Shown here: piece after piece, positions 1 to 5,753 of the stretch
Numbering within the stretch: the stretch's first letter is position 1
Layout: every line of letters starts with the position of its first letter
NCBI GenBank assembly: GCA_021779635.1
Contig: JAJYAH010000495.1
Location: forward strand, 1 to 5,753
DNA: 5,753 nucleotides
Source: Pseudomonadota bacterium
Lineage (GTDB): Bacteria; Pseudomonadota; Alphaproteobacteria; Rhizobiales; Xanthobacteraceae
Direction of reading: 5' to 3'
The notes under the pieces: model-generated
The model's input: the letters and a program-made list of their open reading frames with translations, nothing else
What the model was told of the DNA's origin: nothing
Databases searched by the model: none
Translations under genes and position numbers: made by a program

Positions 1-1574
1 ATCAGGCCGACGATCCGGTCTTCGCGCTCGACGATGATGGCACGCAGGTCGTCCGGCTCTTCCAGGCTTATTGTCTCCTTCAGCGAAGTCCCCGCCCGGG
101 CGACGATGAAACGCCGCTCCATGATGTCCTGGGCCTGCTTGACGAGATAAAGGTTGATGTGCCGCTCCTTCGGGATGCGGTGGCCGCGGTGGCGCAACTT
201 GATCGTATAGATGGTTTCGCCTATGAGCGCCCGCCTGATGCCGGCAGCCACAGCGACCGCGACGATGACCGGCACGATGATCGCGTAGTCGCGCGTCATT
301 TCAAAGACCATGACGATCGCGGTCATGACTCCGCCGGTACCCGCGCCAACCATCGCCGCCATGCCGACGATGGCGGCCGACGGCGCGTTCAGGCCGGCGT
401 GCGGAAGAATAGCGCTCACGAAAAGAGCGAAGGCCCCTCCCAACGTCGCGCCAAGGTAAAGTGATGGCGAGAAGATGCCCCCGGAAGCGCCGCATCCAAG
501 GCTGATCGTCGTGGCGAGCATCTTCAAGGCGAAGAGCAATGCCAGCAGGCCCGCCGATGTCATCTTGTTGTCGAGAGTCGACTGAATGACGCCATAGCCG
601 ACGCCGTCCACGTAGGGATGGCCGAAGAAGTGGGTCAGAACGACCATCATCAGGCCGATCGCGGCCATGCCGATCATGTTCTGGATGTAGACATTTCCCG
701 GCAGCTTCGGAAAGCCATCCTCCATGACCACAAGCAGGCGAATGAAGGCCCAGGAGGCGACGCCGCACAGAACTCCGAGCACGACGAACGCGATCGCCTC
801 CTCCATACCCAGCGACGGTGACAACAGGAGTTGAATGTCGGGAACGACGAAGGCCGGATCCGGGCCAATCAATATCCTGCCGATTGTCGTGGCGGCGCCC
901 GTCGCGACGACGACAGGAAGAAAGGTGCGGTTCGAGACCTCCGGCAACAGAATTTCCAGGGCGAAAAGCACGCCGCCGAGGGGCGTGTTGAAAGTCGCCG
1001 CGATACCGGCCCCGGCACCCGCCGCCAGCAGGGTGATCTTCTGCCTTGTCGAAAGTTTTATGGCCTGGGAGAAAGCTGACCCGAGCGCCGAGCCGATCTG
1101 AATAATCGGCCCTTCGCGGCCTACCGCGGCGCCGCTGCCGATCGAAAGGGCCGAGGCAAGCGATTTTACAACCGCAACCTGACCGCGGATGTTGCCGTGC
1201 TTGTAGAAGACCGCGTCCATCACCTCGGGCACACCATGGCCCTTTGCCTCCGGCGCGAAGCGCTGAACCAGAAAGACGACAACGAGGCCGCCCAGGATCG
1301 GCGAGAAAAATACCAGGTCGCCGAACCGGCTCGGTCCTTCGCTGATATTGGCGTCGTACCAGATGCTGAAGGTGCCGTTGTAAAGCGCGTTATGAAAGAA
1401 CCCGATCAGCGCACGCAGCGCGATGGCTCCGAAGGCCGTCATCACGCCGACGATCAGCGCGAGGCCGCAAAGAACCAGGAGATTGACTTTCCTTTCACCG
1501 TCACGGGCCGGTAAGCCGTTGCCGACTGCAATCCGGGGGGAGGTTTCAGGCATGGAATCGAGCGACAAAGCCAT
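1..1574 (-). CDS. ClC-family chloride channel/transporter with C-terminal CBS region (partial, 3' end beyond the left edge)
   Basis: An uninterrupted minus-strand frame of 524 codons runs off the left edge. The product is a polytopic inner-membrane ClC anion channel or anion/proton exchanger. Visible ClC signatures, in order, are GHGVPE (residues 112-117), GREGP (152-156, gating glutamate E154), FNTPLGG (195-201), GIFSP (366-370, pore Phe F368) and the C-terminal pore tyrosine Y456. Hydrophobic segments alternate from about residue 31 to 446. From about residue 473 the chain is soluble and resembles a first CBS domain, cut by the window edge; CBS pairs often bind adenine nucleotides. The ATG at 1574 is the first start after an in-frame TGA at 1644-1646 and has AGGG six bases upstream; a second ATG at 1553 lacks such a site. 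Aligned to E. coli ClC-ec1, the central-site Ser107 corresponds to His113 and the internal proton glutamate Glu203 to Ile208, so coupling to protons is uncertain. Family assignment is secure; substrate and mechanism are not. Confidence 0.95.
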   Translation of the reverse strand, partial: MALSLDSMPETSPRIAVGNGLPARDGERKVNLLVLCGLALIVGVMTAFGAIALRALIGFFHNALYNGTFSIWYDANISEGPSRFGDLVFFSPILGGLVVVFLVQRFAPEAKGHGVPEVMDAVFYKHGNIRGQVAVVKSLASALSIGSGAAVGREGPIIQIGSALGSAFSQAIKLSTRQKITLLAAGAGAGIAATFNTPLGGVLFALEILLPEVSNRTFLPVVVATGAATTIGRILIGPDPAFVVPDIQLLLSPSLGMEEAIAFVVLGVLCGVASWAFIRLLVVMEDGFPKLPGNVYIQNMIGMAAIGLMMVVLTHFFGHPYVDGVGYGVIQSTLDNKMTSAGLLALLFALKMLATTISLGCGASGGIFSPSLYLGATLGGAFALFVSAILPHAGLNAPSAAIVGMAAMVGAGTGGVMTAIVMVFEMTRDYAIIVPVIVAVAVAAGIRRALIGETIYTIKLRHRGHRIPKERHINLYLVKQAQDIMERRFIVARAGTSLKETISLEEPDDLRAIIVEREDRIVGL

Positions 1575-1673
1575 CTGGAGCCCTACTTCGTAGCAAAGGC
1601 TCCGCGAGTCGACACGAAAACCTCCAGCAAGATCAACGGGTAATCATGCTGATTTTTATTCCAATCGGCGCGG

Positions 1674-1695
1674 AAAAAAGCGCCAGCGGCGTTTT
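1674..1695 (-). terminator. Possible rho-independent terminator downstream of phaC
   Basis: Read on the minus strand this is AAAA, CGCC, a GCT loop, GGCG, one C, then six T. The four G/C pairs extend into A/T pairs if the single C is bulged. The T-run lies on the correct side to end a minus-strand transcript coming from phaC, whose stop codon is about 217 bases upstream. The stem is short, so this may be only a weak terminator or a chance structure. Confidence 0.35.
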
Positions 1696-1721
1696 GACGA
1701 GATTCGAATCCTGATTGTCAA
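1694..1721. repeat. Small composite palindromic element (TTGAC / GATTCGAATC / GTCAA)
   Basis: On the plus strand TTGAC (1694-1698) and GTCAA (1717-1721) form an inverted pair. Between them is the perfect 10-base palindrome GATTCGAATC (1701-1710), off-centre by two bases relative to the outer pair. TTGA at 1694 followed by six bases and TCGA also makes a one-mismatch version of the FNR/FixK pattern TTGA-N6-TCAA. It could be an operator upstream of the ClC gene or a coincidence; no function can be assigned from sequence alone. Confidence 0.25.
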
Positions 1722-1911
1722 CCTTTTGTGCCATCCGACGACGGGCGACGACAACGGGCACGGCACGCCAATCACGGGATCTGCTGCACCTATCGCGAAA
1801 GACCCAGCCAACGACCGCCTCCGGGATGGACAGGATCAAGCCTGGCCTGGGAGATTTGGGAGGTGCCAGAGCCACGCAAAGCCCGCTCGGATGCCAATAC
1901 CCCGATGTCAC

Positions 1912-3720
1912 CTATCGTTGCAGAACAAACGTACCCGGCGCCGGGCATAACGGGGAGATGCCGCGCGCCGGCGCTCCCATGGCTGGCGGCGCGGTCCGCG
2001 TCGCATCGCTGCGGGCGACGAGCCAGGATTCCCACGCGGGCCACCACGACCCATCGACGCGCGCCGCGCCCGAACGCCACGTCATGGCGTCCACGTAGCG
2101 GTCGCCGACCTGGCGCGTGGCAATGTCGTAGTGCCGGCCCGGGTGACCCGGCTCGGAAACAATGCCGGCATTGTGACCGCCATTGGTCAACAGGAAGGTC
2201 AGTTCGGTGTCGGTGAACAGATGAACCTTGTAGACCGACTGCCAGGGCGCGATGTGATCGGTCTCGGTGCCCACCACAAACATGGGTACGCGCAGGTCTT
2301 TCAGGGCGATAACGTTGCCATCGACGGCAAAACGGCCGGCGGTGAGCCGATTCTCCAGAAACAGGCCGCGCAGATATTGCGAGTGCATGAGATAGGGCAA
2401 CCGCGTCGGGTCCGCGTTCCACGCCAGGAGATCGCTCGTCGGCTCCCGCTCGCCCAGCAGGTAATTCCTCGTCATCTTCGACCATACCAGATCGTCACTG
2501 CGCAGCGCGCGAAATGCGGCGCTCATCTGCGACGAATCGAGCACACCCTGATCCCACATCATATCTTCGAGAAAGGCGACCTGGCTATCGTCCACGAACA
2601 GCATCAACTCGCCCGCCTCGCTGAAGTCGGTCTGGCCCGCGAGCAGCGTGACCGTCTTGAGACGATCGTCATCGTCGCGTGCCATCGTGGCGGCGGCAAT
2701 CGCAAGCAGCGTGCCGCCGAGGCAATAGCCGCAGGCATGGACCTTGCGCCCGGGCACCACGGCATTAACCGCGTCAAGCGCGGCCATCACGCCCTTGGTG
2801 CGGTAGGCGTCGAACGTAACGTCGCGATCGGCAGACGTCGGATTGCGCCAGGAGATCATGAATACCGTGATGCCGCGATCGACCAGGTAGCGCACCAGTG
2901 ACCGCTGCGGCCCGAGGTCGAGCACGTAATACTTCATGATCCAGGCCGGCACGATCAACACCGGCTCCGCCAGCACGTCAGGTGTGGCGGGGCTGTACTG
3001 GATCAATTCCATCAGCTCATTGCGGAAGATCACCTGACCGGGCGTCGCCGCGATGGTCTCGCCGACCCGAAAACTCTTGTCAGGCTCCGGCGGCGTCATC
3101 GTGACGGAGCGCCTCAAGTCGTCAAAAAGGTAGCCCATTCCACGCACGAGGTTGGCGCCTGCTTCGTTGAGCGTGCGCTCGATCACCACCGGATTCATCG
3201 ATGGCACATTGGAGGGCGAAAGGGCGTCGAGAAACTGATGCACCATGAAGCCGACCCGCTCAACGTCTCTGGCCTTCATGCCGCGCAGCGGTTGTGTGGC
3301 GCTGCGCCACCATTCCTCCTGCGCCAGGAACGCCTGCTGCCACCAGAGAAACGGAAACGTCTGCCAGGCCGGGGCAGCGAAGCGGTGGTCGTTCGGCTGG
3401 GGCTTTAGCAAAGGAACCGCATTCCCACTCATCAAGGTGGCAAGCCTCGCCGCCAGCACGGCGCCCAGTGCCGCAAGTTCGAGCTGCCGCCCGGGAGCGC
3501 GCGAAAAATGCGATAGCCAGTCGAACCAGGCTGCGGCTTCCGCGTGGGGCGAGAGGCCCGCGGTGAACCGCGCAATCATGCTGCGGCCGACCCGATCGAC
3601 GGTTACGAACGAGGGCAGATTGACCACAGGTGACGGCGCAGGGGGGCACGCCATCGACGGCGTTGCCTGGGCGGGCACCGGACGCAGGGCAACGGGCAAA
3701 TTCTGAATTGTCTCGGTCAT
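1912..3720 (-). CDS. phaC: Class I poly(3-hydroxyalkanoate) synthase (PHA/PHB polymerase)
   Basis: A complete 602-residue protein, close to the usual length of about 590 for class I synthases. The enzyme polymerises (R)-3-hydroxyacyl-CoA, typically 3-hydroxybutyryl-CoA, into polyester on cytoplasmic granules and releases CoA. The first 35 or so residues are a Pro-rich variable leader. Residues about 40-95 resemble the short PHBC_N region, and the PhaC_N and alpha/beta-hydrolase parts follow. The lipase-like box GYCLGG (331-336) supplies nucleophile C333; D488 lies in TETDHIAPW and H516 in NGGHNAGIV. The Asp-His spacing of 28 equals that of the Ralstonia eutropha triad (480/508). The C terminus APGTFVLQR is the usual family ending, so the gene is not truncated. 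ATG 3720 is the first start after an in-frame TGA; the ribosome binding site is weak (AGG about 11 bases upstream). No phaA, phaB, phasin or phaR lies beside it, so this may be a secondary, separately regulated synthase. A FNR/FixK-type box sits 56 bases upstream. Confidence 0.96.
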   Translation of the reverse strand: MTETIQNLPVALRPVPAQATPSMACPPAPSPVVNLPSFVTVDRVGRSMIARFTAGLSPHAEAAAWFDWLSHFSRAPGRQLELAALGAVLAARLATLMSGNAVPLLKPQPNDHRFAAPAWQTFPFLWWQQAFLAQEEWWRSATQPLRGMKARDVERVGFMVHQFLDALSPSNVPSMNPVVIERTLNEAGANLVRGMGYLFDDLRRSVTMTPPEPDKSFRVGETIAATPGQVIFRNELMELIQYSPATPDVLAEPVLIVPAWIMKYYVLDLGPQRSLVRYLVDRGITVFMISWRNPTSADRDVTFDAYRTKGVMAALDAVNAVVPGRKVHACGYCLGGTLLAIAAATMARDDDDRLKTVTLLAGQTDFSEAGELMLFVDDSQVAFLEDMMWDQGVLDSSQMSAAFRALRSDDLVWSKMTRNYLLGEREPTSDLLAWNADPTRLPYLMHSQYLRGLFLENRLTAGRFAVDGNVIALKDLRVPMFVVGTETDHIAPWQSVYKVHLFTDTELTFLLTNGGHNAGIVSEPGHPGRHYDIATRQVGDRYVDAMTWRSGAARVDGSWWPAWESWLVARSDATRTAPPAMGAPARGISPLCPAPGTFVLQR

Positions 3721-3751
3721 GACGGAATACGCCTGCGGATCATCGAAAATC

Positions 3752-3757
3752 CATATA
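3752..3757 (-). promoter_or_regulatory. Candidate -10 element for phaC
   Basis: The minus strand reads TATATG here, in a locally A/T-rich patch, 19 bases downstream of the FNR/FixK-like box. A class II FNR-type promoter would be expected to have about 22 bases between box and -10, so the spacing is near but not ideal; TATGGA two bases further on fits the spacing better but the consensus less well. Inference only. Confidence 0.3.
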
Positions 3758-3776
3758 CGAGCCGACGCCGCCCACC

Positions 3777-3790
3777 TTGACCCTGATCAA
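3777..3790 (-). promoter_or_regulatory. FNR/FixK/Anr-type box upstream of phaC
   Basis: The plus strand reads TTGACCCTGATCAA, that is TTGA-N6-TCAA with both half-site cores exact. Read toward phaC it is TTGAT-CAGG-GTCAA, one base away from the FNR consensus TTGAT-N4-ATCAA. Its centre is 63.5 bases from the phaC ATG. If it works as a class II activator site centred at -41.5, transcription would start near 3742 and leave a leader of about 22 bases, which is plausible. FNR and FixK family regulators respond to low oxygen and use this motif widely in Alphaproteobacteria. Confidence 0.65.
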
Positions 3791-3881
3791 TTGCACCGGC
3801 GCCGGAATCACCCCAGCCACCGAGGGGCACATTGGCAAGCAGGCCGGTCTGTCAATCTTCCAGAGGCTCCGCGAGAGTCGA

Positions 3882-3895
3882 TTGATTTAGCTCAA
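3882..3895 (+). promoter_or_regulatory. FNR/FixK/Anr-type box upstream of the DUF1254 gene
   Basis: TTGATTTAGCTCAA has the pattern TTGA-N6-TCAA with both half-site cores exact and one deviation (C for A) from TTGAT-N4-ATCAA. It lies 98 bases upstream of the GTG start at 3994. If centred at -41.5, transcription would start near 3930 and leave a leader of about 64 bases. A possible -10, TACAAA at 3923-3928, is 27 bases downstream, further than the ideal, so the promoter assignment is weaker than the box itself. Confidence 0.6.
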
Positions 3896-3982
3896 CGCCA
3901 CACCTGCGAATGCCCTCATTCTTACAAAATCGACCGATTTCCGGACGAAGAAAAAGTGGCCCGGTTGCACGGAGCGTTCAAC

Positions 3983-3988
3983 AGGAGG
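3983..3988 (+). promoter_or_regulatory. Strong ribosome binding site that fixes a GTG start
   Basis: A perfect AGGAGG lies five bases before the GTG at 3994. It decides the start of the DUF1254 gene in favour of this GTG over the in-frame ATG at 3910, which would put 28 charged residues in front of a clear signal peptide. Confidence 0.9.
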
Positions 3989-3993
3989 GTGCC

Positions 3994-5451
3994 GTGAAGA
4001 GAAACGCCATCGCTTTGGCCTTGGGCCTTGTCCTTTTTCCGTTTCTTCCCCTGGCCACACAAGCGCAGAGCACCATCACCGAGCAGGAAGCGCACGCGAT
4101 CGGCGTCAATGCCTATCTCTATTTCTACCCGCTGGTGACGATGGACGTCACGCGAAAGCAGTTCACCAACGTCGAACCGGGCAAGGAATTCGGCAAGGGC
4201 CCGATGAACAGGTTCGTCAATGTGCCCGAATACCCACCGGCAAACTTCAAAGGTGTCGTGCGTTCGAACTTCGACACTTTGTATTCCATCGCGTGGCTCG
4301 ACATGTCGAAAGAGCCTGCCGTGATCAGCGTGCCGGAAACCAGCGGACGCTACTACCTTCTGCCCATGCTCGACATGTGGAGCGACGTATTCGCCTCGCC
4401 GGGCTGGCGGACGACCGGCACCCGGGCCGGGACTTTTCTGGTAACGCCTCCAGGCTGGCGGCCCGACCTGCGCGACAGGTTTATCGACGAGTTCAAGCTG
4501 CCGAAGGAGACGCAGCGCATCGAGGCGTCGACGCCGTATGTCTGGATCATTGGCCGCACCAAGACGGACGGTCCGCCGGATTACGATGCTGTCCACAGGA
4601 TCCAGGCGGGCTACAAGGTCGCGCGGCTTTCCGAATTCGGCAAACCGCCCCAGCCCACCGAAGTCAAAATCGACCCGAGCGTCGACATGAAGACGCCGCC
4701 CAAGGTTCAGGTCGACACGATGACGGCAGGTGTCTATTTCGCTTATGCCGCCGAATTGCTGAAACTCCATCCACCCCATGTGACCGATGAGCCGATCATC
4801 GCGCAGATGAAGCGAATCGGAATCGAGATCGGCAAAGGCTTTGACATCGGCAAGCTCGATCCAGTCGTGCAAAGGGGCCTGGAGACCGCCCCCGAAGATG
4901 CGCAGAAGCTGATGGGGTGGAAGGTCCCGACCATCGCGCGCGTCGCCAACGGCTGGTCGCTGAATACCGACACAATGGGCGTGTATGGCAATTATTATTT
5001 GAAGCGGGCCATCGTCGCCCAACTGGGGCTTGGCGCGAATCTGCCGGAAGATGCCATCTACCCTCTCAATCTCGGCGATGAAACCGGCAAGCCGCTCGAT
5101 GGCGCGAACAAATACACGATCACTTTCGAGAAAGGCGCGACGCCTCCTGTCAATGCCTTCTGGTCGCTCACCCTCTACGACGCAGAAGGATTTCAGGTTG
5201 GCAACAGCCTGAACCGCTTCGCGATAGCCAGCTGGATGCCGTTCAAATACAATGCCGACGGCTCACTCGAACTCTATTTCCAGAATGAAAGTCCTGGAAA
5301 GGACAAGGAGACGAACTGGCTTCCCGCGCCCAAGGGACCGTTCAACCTGACCATGCGAATGTATGGCCCGAAGCTGGAGGCTCTCACCGGACGCTGGATA
5401 CCCCCGCCCGTCGTGAAGGCCCAGCCTTTGTCGGGGCTAACCGCGCAATGA
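3994..5451 (+). CDS. Exported DUF1254/DUF1214 domain protein, function unknown
   Basis: A 485-residue protein starting at GTG behind AGGAGG. The N terminus is a classic Sec signal peptide: basic K2 R3, a hydrophobic core at residues 5-21 and a likely signal peptidase I site after A24 (TQA before QS), so the mature protein should be periplasmic or secreted. The DUF1254 part spans roughly residues 35-170, with family-like motifs SNFDTLYSIAWLD (91-103), GRYYLLPMLDMW (118-129) and VFASPGWRTTGT (132-143). The DUF1214 part is about 330-470, with LGLGANLPEDAIYP (344-357), NAFWSLTLYD (387-396), NRFAIASW (407-414) and NWLPAPKGPF (441-450). The architecture and length are those of a complete family member. 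The family has no established reaction that I can name; I see no obvious metal or nucleophile motif. It is divergent from phaC and shares its regulatory region; the following deaminase gene begins 62 bases after the stop. An FNR/FixK-like box upstream suggests low-oxygen induction. Confidence 0.93.
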   Translation: MKRNAIALALGLVLFPFLPLATQAQSTITEQEAHAIGVNAYLYFYPLVTMDVTRKQFTNVEPGKEFGKGPMNRFVNVPEYPPANFKGVVRSNFDTLYSIAWLDMSKEPAVISVPETSGRYYLLPMLDMWSDVFASPGWRTTGTRAGTFLVTPPGWRPDLRDRFIDEFKLPKETQRIEASTPYVWIIGRTKTDGPPDYDAVHRIQAGYKVARLSEFGKPPQPTEVKIDPSVDMKTPPKVQVDTMTAGVYFAYAAELLKLHPPHVTDEPIIAQMKRIGIEIGKGFDIGKLDPVVQRGLETAPEDAQKLMGWKVPTIARVANGWSLNTDTMGVYGNYYLKRAIVAQLGLGANLPEDAIYPLNLGDETGKPLDGANKYTITFEKGATPPVNAFWSLTLYDAEGFQVGNSLNRFAIASWMPFKYNADGSLELYFQNESPGKDKETNWLPAPKGPFNLTMRMYGPKLEALTGRWIPPPVVKAQPLSGLTAQ

Positions 5452-5502
5452 CGATCGGGGACAAATTCCAAACAGAGGTCGGTTGACGCCGAATACGTTT
5501 GC

Positions 5503-5510
5503 GAGGGGGA
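5503..5510 (+). promoter_or_regulatory. Ribosome binding site of the deaminase gene
   Basis: A purine run, GAGGGGGA, ends three bases before the ATG at 5514. It supports that start and shows that the gene can be translated independently of the DUF1254 gene upstream. Confidence 0.7.
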
Positions 5511-5513
5511 CGC

Positions 5514-5753
5514 ATGGACGGAATATCGATCGAGCAGCATGACCGCAAGATGATGGCGCGCGCAATCGCGCTGTCGAAGCAGTCGGGCGCGGCCGGCGAA
5601 TATCCCTATGTCGTATTGATCTGCCGCGCCGGCAAGGTGGTGGCGGAGTCCATCAACCGCGTCAAACATGACTCCGACGTGACGCGACACGCCGAGGTCG
5701 TGGCGATCTCGGCCGCCCAGAAGGCGCTTCGTTGCACCAGCCTCGACGACTGC
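5514..5753 (+). CDS. Nucleoside deaminase of the cytidine/guanine deaminase fold (partial, N-terminal 80 residues)
   Basis: An open frame of 80 codons from ATG 5514 to the right edge. The segment DVTRHAEVVAIS (residues 55-66) carries the zinc-ligand/proton-shuttle motif HAE (H59, E61) of the CMP/dCMP, guanine and tRNA-adenosine deaminase superfamily. The flanking D-x-T-x-HAE pattern is closer to guanine deaminase-like nucleoside deaminases than to TadA. The second zinc motif, PCxxC, would lie just beyond the edge, after SLDDC (76-80). The beta-strand motif usually read as PFGAVIV appears here as PYVVLIC (31-37), with the usual glycine replaced. No signal peptide is visible, so the protein is probably cytoplasmic. 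It is expected to hydrolyse an exocyclic amino group on a base or nucleoside; the substrate cannot be decided from the fragment. It may be co-transcribed with the DUF1254 gene (62-base gap, no terminator seen), but nothing else links them. Confidence 0.85.
   Translation, partial: MDGISIEQHDRKMMARAIALSKQSGAAGEYPYVVLICRAGKVVAESINRVKHDSDVTRHAEVVAISAAQKALRCTSLDDC

Larger units (their letters stand above)
1575..1911. other. Non-coding gap between the phaC stop and the ClC start
   Basis: These 337 bases separate two genes on the same strand. Open frames exist here (for example GTG at 1911 down to 1633 on the minus strand) but have no ribosome binding site and no recognisable protein family, so I treat the stretch as non-coding. 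The part from about 1640 to 1740 is visibly richer in A/T than its flanks. It holds a small hairpin with a T-run in the minus direction and a palindromic element, listed separately. I could not identify a convincing -35/-10 pair for the ClC gene. The long gap and the hairpin argue against phaC and the ClC gene forming a tight operon. Confidence 0.7.

Noticed and set aside
301..768. 155-codon minus-strand frame inside the ClC gene
   Set aside because: It is out of frame with the ClC reading frame, which carries all the family motifs across the same bases.
1633..1911. 92-codon minus-strand frame directly after the phaC stop
   Set aside because: It begins with GTG without a ribosome binding site, resembles no family I recognise, and contains the terminator-like hairpin.
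1934..1945. Perfect palindrome CCCGGCGCCGGG, with a similar CCGGCGCCGG at 3796-3805
   Set aside because: The first copy is inside the phaC C-terminal codons, and short GC-only palindromes are expected in DNA of this composition.
2131..2901. 256-codon plus-strand frame antisense to phaC
   Set aside because: It lies wholly inside phaC, whose catalytic motifs make that strand certain; the frame is a product of high GC content.
3910..3993. ATG at 3910 as the start of the DUF1254 gene (28 extra residues)
   Set aside because: The extension is charged, precedes a clear signal peptide and lacks a good ribosome binding site, whereas the GTG at 3994 has a perfect AGGAGG at ideal spacing.
3922..5022. 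366-codon minus-strand frame antisense to the DUF1254 gene
   Set aside because: The plus strand encodes a full DUF1254/DUF1214 protein with a signal peptide; the antisense product shows no recognisable domain.
5483..5488. TTGACG as a -35 element for the deaminase gene
   Set aside because: No -10 hexamer lies at 16-18 bases; that position falls in the G-rich ribosome binding site.
5274..5690. 138-codon minus-strand frame across the DUF1254 end and deaminase start
   Set aside because: It overlaps two recognisable plus-strand genes and looks like no known protein.

Overview
The window is GC-rich (roughly 60% by eye) and looks like chromosomal DNA of a Proteobacterium. It is most likely alphaproteobacterial (rhizobial type), judging by G/C-ending codons, a class I polyhydroxyalkanoate (PHA) synthase with the PHBC_N-type N terminus, and FNR/FixK-like boxes. 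This placement is inference from family knowledge; there is no rRNA or tRNA to anchor it. No mobile element, CRISPR array or RNA gene was seen.

Layout: (1) positions 1-1574, minus strand, a ClC-family chloride channel/transporter with the start of a C-terminal CBS region, cut by the left edge. (2) 1575-1911, a 337-base non-coding gap with a weak hairpin/T-run terminator candidate and a small palindromic element. (3) 1912-3720, minus strand, a complete class I PHA synthase (PhaC) with an intact Cys-Asp-His triad. (4) 3721-3993, a divergent regulatory region with two FNR/FixK/Anr-type boxes in mirror-image orientation, one per flanking gene. (5) 3994-5451, plus strand, an exported DUF1254/DUF1214 protein of unknown function; the start is a GTG with a strong ribosome binding site. 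(6) 5514-5753, plus strand, the N-terminal 80 residues of a cytidine/guanine-deaminase-fold nucleoside deaminase, cut by the right edge.

The main idea from the window is that PhaC (carbon and reductant storage in the cytoplasm) and the exported DUF1254 protein may be induced together under low oxygen. The oxygen-responsive regulator would be of the FNR/FixK family and act on the shared divergent promoter region. The boxes are directly visible; their function is inferred. The ClC protein keeps the external gating glutamate but lacks the internal proton glutamate of E. coli ClC-ec1, so its transport mode (channel or differently coupled exchanger) is open. ClC and the deaminase have no obvious functional link to PhaC in this window.
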